A DNA stretch of 64,000 nucleotides from Plantago major (lineage: Eukaryota > Streptophyta > Magnoliopsida > Lamiales > Plantaginaceae): the NCBI GenBank assembly GCA_026545765.1, contig JAIFAC010000179.1, positions 88,831 to 152,830 of the forward strand, in the 5' to 3' direction. This document shows positions 57,974-64,000 of the stretch, piece after piece (within the stretch, counting starts at the first letter, position 1; every line of letters begins with the position of its first letter). Made by a program: the position numbers and the translations under genes. A model generated the notes under the pieces. That model made no database searches. It had not been told where the DNA came from and worked only from the letters and a program-made list of their open reading frames with translations.

Positions 57974-60070
57974 AGATGTGGTGTGAGAAAAAAACAGAAG
58001 CAGCATCAAAGTCAACATGATGGTTTTTGATGTCACACAAGTCACATTCCAAACTTGGAAATTATATAACGACCCCATACATTTCACCTTCATGAATTGT
58101 GAAACTCAATTGCAATTGGGAGGGGTAATTCATAATAAAAAAACGAGCTGAAACAAGGTAATCGCAAGAGTAATTGGACCAGTAACCTTGTTGGGTTGCA
58201 AAATGAAATATGATGATGAGTAAGTATAGTTGTAGTGAATTTTTAAGGACATAAAAACACTATCAAGTGTACATTTTTAAGTATAATGTTGAGTTTTTTG
58301 CAAGGAGCATAATTAATTCTTTTGAAAACTCCAATACTATAATTTTTTTCATGTTCTTCCGATATCTTGCTATTATCCACCATCACATCCTTTGATTTAG
58401 CATGGGCATAGATGCGCTTCATGAGTACACATCTGTATTCAAGCTAGGGTCATTCTTGAGAGCAATTTTGAATCCATCATCGACGTAGTTATAGCTTGTC
58501 TTGCTTTTCTTTTTTCAGTTCAACGGTCAAGACATAATTTTAGAACGTAGTTGAGGACAAGGATTAAGATGGTCGGATTGTGGATTCGATGGTAGCAAGG
58601 CAATTAGAGTTTTACGCTTGTATTTTTAAAGGAAAAATTACAAAGCTACCTCTTATTTCCATTCTCATCTGAATCCCCATTAGTAACAATTACATATAGG
58701 TCCAAAAAGTTATTTTTTGGTTGACCAACTTAAAATTATAAACAAACCAAACATGCCTTAGTAATAAATTTTAAACTATTAACTTCTTCAAAACAATTTA
58801 ATTATTAAAATTTTAACTCTTCTTCTCCAATCCCCACCACCACCAAAATCCTTCTTGAGTTCTGGAAGCTGATTTTTTTATTGAGCTTCGCCATTTTAAG
58901 CTCGATCAAGCTTCCGCCAAGCTCGATCCGAGCTTCCATGGCCAAGCTCAATAAAAATAAAAAGAAACCAGATCGGAGCTTCCCACGAATCGAGTCTGAT
59001 TCTATGAAGTCTCCATCAATAAAAGAATATTTATTTTATTTATCATATTTAATTAAGTACATGCTATACTAATAGGATTTTCAAATGCTAATAGTACATT
59101 TGTTTAACAAAATACATGAAAAAGCTATTGTACAAAATGATTTTTAGAAACAATACTTATATATAAAATGTACTACATAGTGCTTAAACTACCAACGTAA
59201 TATATATATATTAATGTATATACTTATAGTGAATTTTTTGAAATAAAATGATAAAATGACAAGTTTTGGTGTATAAATAGACTCCAATTAACTTCCAAAC
59301 GATCGCTTTTTTTTTTAAAAATAACATTATAATTCAATTACATGTAGAAGTTAGGGTTTAATTACATAGAGGTCCACATGTGCCATGCACGTGACAACGA
59401 TAAGCTAAAGGCTTAGCAATTTCTAAAAGTTGATAATTCAATATGAAGCAAAAATGGACTTTCCAAATTTTTAAATCGCCAAAGTCAAATTCGCTTATAT
59501 GTAATTGATTTTTATCTAACTCGTACATGTTATCATATAATTAACGCAGATATGTAATTTAAATCTAATGAATTCATGCAATTTGTCCTTTTTAAAGAAG
59601 AAATTATATGGTGGTTTTGATTATCTTTATCTATAAAACATGATTCATGGTGGCTTATTATGATGCAAGTATGACGGTATAATTGATTTGGAGGATCATC
59701 AAACACAACAATTTTAAATCCATAGTCTACGTTTTGATAATCTAGTTTTAACCAATGAGATACAATTTTATCATGTCACTGAACATTGAATTTATTCGTT
59801 ATATTTTAAGTAGTTAATTAATAGTAGAATTATTGCATCCTGTTCGACAACATACTTTCTTTCATAAATAATTGGTCCAAGCAATACATGATTTCTAATA
59901 GAATCATATAAGACAACAAAGCTAGGTAGATAATGCCATATTGGTACTTAAATATTAGGAAATATTATAATTATGAATATCATTTCAACAATAAACTATC
60001 CTAAACCGTTAAAAATATATTTTAATAATTTCTATCAAGATAATATAGTCGATAGCTTTCAATGACCCAC
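57974..60070. other. AT-rich intergenic DNA upstream of eEF1B-gamma
   Basis: No supported gene. Short open frames (for example 58881-59072) show no family signature. Low-complexity runs and AT-rich spacer dominate. Confidence 0.5.
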
Positions 60071-60075
60071 CAGGA

Positions 60076-60200
60076 ATAATATCAATATCACAAAATAGAG
60101 GGGTAAAACGAGGAGTAATATAGTTTAGTGTCTAGAAGAATACCAATATCACAAAATAGAGGGGTAAAATGAGAATTAACATAGTTCAGATAGGTCATCA
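60076..60200. repeat. 61-bp tandem duplication in the eEF1B-gamma promoter
   Basis: CAATATCACAAAATAGAGGG plus the following GTAAAA(C/T)GAG and ATATAGTT/ACATAGTT context occurs twice, 61 bp apart (from 60083 and 60144), ending just before the TATA box. Confidence 0.8.
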
Positions 60201-60203
60201 AAC

Positions 60204-60376
60204 TATATATACCCACAAAACCCTAATTATCGTTTCTCTCCTCACTTCTTCATCGCAGCAACTGTGCAGCTTCGCTACTTCGATTTGATCAGGTTAGTTT
60301 CAATAATTTTGTTAATATTCATAGTTTGATTTTTCTTTTGCGAAGTTTTGATTCCTTACGGTTTAATCCTATCCAG
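60204..60376 (+). promoter_or_regulatory. eEF1B-gamma core promoter: TATA box, telo-box, 5'-leader intron
   Basis: TATATATA (60204-60211) is followed by AAACCCTAA (60218-60226), the telo-box found in promoters of plant translation-apparatus genes. A pyrimidine-rich leader ends at CAG/GTTAGT (about 60292), and an acceptor ATCCAG (about 60376) closes a short intron before the ATG at 60416. Leader introns of this kind are common in plant elongation-factor genes. Confidence 0.65.
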
Positions 60377-60415
60377 ATTTTTATTCCCAACGATTTGATC
60401 TCGAAGTTGATCCTG

Positions 60416-63383
60416 ATGGCTCTGGTGAGTTTGTTCGAAATCTTATTTTGAACTAGATCTGAATTTTATGACCGATTGATTTCAAATTTGCAATCTTGTA
60501 CATTGTTGTGATATTGATTTTAATTCCAATTGTTTTGTAATTAGTAGACTTCAAAATTAGCTCGATATCTGTGTAATTTGATTTTAAATCTAAGGTTTTT
60601 TTAATTTGATTTTAAATTTAAGGTTTTTGTAATTACCAGTGTTCAAATTTAGCTCAATTAGTAGTGCTTTTGTTTCTTATTACTTGGTGATTAGATTTGT
60701 ACTGGTGTATGTGTAGGTGAGTGTGGTCACTGCTTAAACTATGTTCTCACAGACAGTAAAGCAAAAAAGAAAGAAATCAAAAGAATAGCTTGGGTTCCTT
60801 AGCATTTTAATTTTTGGAGTTGAATATTGTGTGATGTCTTGCATAGGATTCTAATTTGTGGAAATTGAATCCATTTACATCCTCTTTATCATAAATCCGA
60901 CAAATTTCTGTATCCTCTAAATTCATAGGAACAATAGTCGTTCTTTTTTTATAAAGTTCTCTTCTTTTATTTAATCACCTTGATTTGAAATATTCAGGTG
61001 TTGCATACGACTCCTGGGAACAAAAATGCTTTCAAGGCACTTGTTGCTGCCGAGTATTGCGGTGTGAAAGTTGAAGTGACCAAGGATTTTCAGATGAATG
61101 TGACTAACAAGACTCCTGAATTCATTAAGATGAATCCTCTTGGAAAGGTATATGAATATAAACAACATTTAAAAGTTTCTTTACTATTTATGCAAGATCT
61201 TTACTTTACCTAATCCACTTTTGGTGTAGATTCCTGTGCTCCAAACTCCCGATGGCCCAGTATTTGAAAGCAATGCTATTGCACGCTATGGTGAGTAGTG
61301 AATTCAGTACTTGAGTCTGTTTTTCTTGGTGGTGTATATTTATTTGCCCTGACCTTTTCTTGCTTCTGTGCAGTTGTTCGTTCTAAGCCTGATAACTCCC
61401 TATATGGCTCTTCATTGATTGATTATGTAAGACATTGATTTTATTTTCTCTAGATGGAGTATTGCATATTTTGCCGTAACTTCCTTCCCCAAGCTTTTTC
61501 CACCCTGCTTCGTTTCTTTTTGTTTTTGTTTTGGGTACATTATTTTAAAAGTGTTTTGACCTATTCACTTGATCTCAGGCCCATGTCGAGCAATGGATGG
61601 ATTTTGCTGCTACTGAAATTGATGCAGGTATTAGGTTGGCTGTATCCTCGACTTGGTTACTGCTGTACCTTCCCCGCATGTAACACCTCTATTTACTATT
61701 GTGATCACTGATCAGCATTAGATTTGATTTATTCATCAAGCTACTTAACTAGACTAACTTTGTTAGATTGAATGGGTGCAAACAATTCATTTGTGACATG
61801 GTAAAAGTTGCATTGACCTGAAACTGTGAGCATGTCTACATTCAAGCAATCGGGTTTATGCTTCTATATACATATATCTGATCTAGTTCTTAATTTAGCT
61901 TTTCATATATTTATACTTCATTTAGTTCAAAGTACTGTGTATTTATTGACTAAGAACTAGACTTGGTTTTATATTGCACCTATACCTGTGTTTAGGAAAC
62001 TGTGTCTATTGAGAAAAATCTGACATGGTTTACGCTATTTGTACATCTGTTCAATTTAAGCATTAAATGTATAATGCCTGTAAATTTCAGCAATTGGGCT
62101 AATGTTGCACTTATACATGGTCGATTAGGAATTAAACATTTCAATGCCTACAAATTTCAGCAATGAGGTTTATTTTTCACATAACTGATCTAGCTAAAAT
62201 TTAACATTTCTTGTGAACTCATCAATCAGTTCGTAATTTTTTCTTTCTTACACAGGCTGAGGAAGCTTCTATTGCTGCAGTAATTGAAGAGAGCTTGATG
62301 CTTTGAACACCCATCTTGCCCAATACCTACTTGGTTGGACATGGTGTTACACTAGCTGACATTGTTACAGCATGCAACCTCAGTCATGGCTTTTAAATAT
62401 GTCATGACCAAGAGTTTCACCGGCATTCCCAAGCATGTTGAGAGATACTTCTGACTTTGTTAACCAGCCAAATTTCAAGAAGATTCTGGGTGAAACAGAT
62501 TCAACAGCTCCACCACTGTCTCCCAACCCGTCGACATCAAAGAAACCCAAGCACCTGCCAAAGCCTTTCAGAAGCCAAAGGAACAGCCAAAGCAAAGGAG
62601 GCTAAGAAGGAAGAAGTCAAGCCAAAGGAAGTAGTGGAGGAAGAAGAAGCTTAAAGCTCAAACCTTAAGAATCCTTTGGATTCTTCTACCGAGTAAGATG
62701 ATACTGATGATTGGAAGAGGCTTTACTCAACACCAAAACCAACTTCCGTGAGGTTGCTGCTAGAGGTACTTGACTATCAAACAAAACTGACAGTACTCAT
62801 GATTTTATAGAGGGGAGGAGTATGCACCTATTCGTCCAAGGGTTTGTTACTTATAGGGCGCTCTTGTTTCAGCTATTATTGGGATATACCTTAGGGTTAA
62901 TACCTTTGATTTTTTTCTTTCTGTTCTCCATTCTTCCAAAATAATCCGCTTATAAACAAATTATAAAATCACAGGCGACAATTTCGTTAGTATTTGCAGG
63001 ATTCTGGGACATGTTCGATCCGAGGGTTATTCTTTGGTTCTGGTGATTACAAATACCAAGACGAAAAAAACCAGTTTCATTTGGTCACCCTTGAACACAG
63101 GTTGGTGGATTCCTCCTTAAAGAATGGATTTGCCAAGTAAGTATGCTTCTTGAAAGATGTTTATTTATCAATTTACTTCCATCTCAAGTGTAGGATTGTA
63201 TGTTCTGTAGAAACTGAAATTCCAAGTTTGTTATGGATGATAAGCTAGTACATGGAATTGTATGAGTGGACTAAGGCCGATATACAACGATGAAGCTTCC
63301 AAAAGGAACGCGCTGCCATTGATGGATTGGAAGATGCCGGTTATTTGAGGTTTAGGCTCACAGATGCCAAGCGTTTCAAGTGA
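60416..63383 (+). pseudogene. elongation factor 1-gamma (eEF1B-gamma) gene, 5' exons intact, 3' half degenerate
   Basis: eEF1B-gamma is the GST-like subunit of the guanine-nucleotide exchange complex for eEF1A in the cytosol. Exons: 60416-60424 (MAL), 60998-61147 (VLHTTPGNKNAFKALVAAEY…), 61230-61290 (IPVLQTPDGPVFESNAIARY), 61374-61426, and from 61579 (AHVEQWMDFAATEIDA); all have good GT/AG borders and phases. Beyond this the protein is recognisable (RLGY, LDALNTHLAQ-like, VTLADIV, VMTKSFTGIPKHVERY, VNQPNFKKILGETDS, GFWDMFDP, MELYEWTK, DAKRFK) but only by moving between frames. There is an extra base at about 61635 (TTGG for TGG), many 1-2 base indels in the 62256-62765 exon, and others after 63000. 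The GST-N domain is intact; the linker and the conserved EF1G C-terminal domain are broken. Retained introns exclude a processed copy. Either a decaying duplicate or heavy local sequence error. Confidence 0.85.
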
Positions 63384-64000
63384 ATGCATGACCTGCAATG
63401 GAGGATTTATCCGTAGTTTTAAGTTGTTAGTTTAATTTTTAAATTTTGTCCAGACTGATTTATTTGTTTTGATGCCACCTGTTTACTTTGTTAAGTTTCT
63501 CTTGTTTCTTTGGTAAATCTTTGGTTTTGCTTCCTCTCGAAAGCTAGAAGTATCCCAGTATATCAATGGTGGCATGTTGCCTGATATAACATTAATACAT
63601 ACGTATGTTTCCTTTCGATTTTGTTCCGTATTGTCAGACCCAGGACCTCGTTTTAGATTTGCTGCATCGACCCCGAAACATTAGGGGTAGGTATTTAGGG
63701 TATGGTGCTAAAGCAGTTCTTTTTTGAGTATGAATCGATCCATCTGGACTGAGTGAAATCCAGGAGGAAGTTATAGCCCTTGTGGGATCAGTTAATAATC
63801 AATATCACTTGGAAAAAATGCAATTTAAATTATTTTTTTCAACTCCATGCTTTTTTATTTCCGTTCGAATGGTCTATAACTATTAATAGATCGTACCGGG
63901 TACAGCGGGCAAGAATTCTTCTGAGCGTTATTAGTAATCATGAATCGATATTGAACCACACCTGCTCTATGAAGTTCACATTTTACATCTAGATGTATGT
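63384..64000. other. 3' flank of eEF1B-gamma to window end
   Basis: 3' UTR-like sequence followed by AT-rich DNA. No gene, tRNA or element end is recognisable before the window closes. Confidence 0.45.

Noticed and set aside
58881-59072. 63-codon frame with Lys-rich middle
   Set aside because: Short, no homology signal, and includes a local AGCTCGATC-type repeat; treated as chance.
61454-61711. 85-codon frame in the eEF1B-gamma gene
   Set aside because: It runs through an intron into the next exon in a wrong frame; the exon itself is accounted for in the eEF1B-gamma entry.

Overview
The window is nuclear DNA of a flowering plant, probably a eudicot and possibly an asterid. The evidence is a cluster of plant AIG1/IAN-type GTPase genes, a plant-architecture p300/CBP (HAC) acetyltransferase, a plant eEF1B-gamma gene with a telo-box promoter, and layers of plant Ty1/copia, Ty3/gypsy, L1-type LINE and CACTA elements. 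No species can be named from the sequence alone.

Layout. 1-3.4 kb holds AIG1-1 (+, five exons). 4.1-16.6 kb is a decayed, 5'-truncated Ty3/gypsy element of the Tat type, with two RNase H domains and a long antisense gene region behind pol. A CACTA transposase fragment is lodged in that region. 16.6-22.0 kb is a truncated copia element (Copia-A, minus strand). Its one remaining 1.6-kb LTR sits in an intron of a second AIG1 gene, of which only the last exon (22.05-22.28 kb) survives. 24.3-26.5 kb is an intronless HAC-type acetyltransferase ORF without ZZ fingers. 26.8-35.0 kb is a 5'-truncated LINE (minus) with a 16-bp target-site duplication, split by a copia element (Copia-B) with paired LTRs and a 5-bp duplication.

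37.3-53.2 kb is the rest of the AIG1 cluster: AIG1-3 (+, disrupted), a minus-strand last-exon remnant (AIG1-4) joined head-on to a chimeric piece (50 bp of HAC fused to AIG1 exon 3 and last exon), and AIG1-5 (-). Between the chimera and AIG1-5 lies a three-level nest: Copia-C, interrupted by Copia-D, interrupted by a non-autonomous CACTA element. 53.9-55.9 kb encodes a small signal-peptide plus single-membrane-span protein (-, two exons, long intron). 56-60.2 kb is AT-rich intergenic DNA with small repeats. 60.2-63.4 kb is an eEF1B-gamma gene with normal promoter signals and intact 5' exons but a degenerate 3' half.

What ties it together. The AIG1 copies share exon sizes and phases, a coiled-coil tail and a C-terminal CxxL prenylation box, and they share 5' and 3' flanks, so they arose by local duplication and rearrangement. 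At least one rearrangement picked up neighbouring HAC sequence. Single-base deletions in A-runs disrupt three AIG1 genes, whereas the HAC ORF and the small membrane-protein gene are clean. Pseudogenisation and local assembly indels both remain possible.
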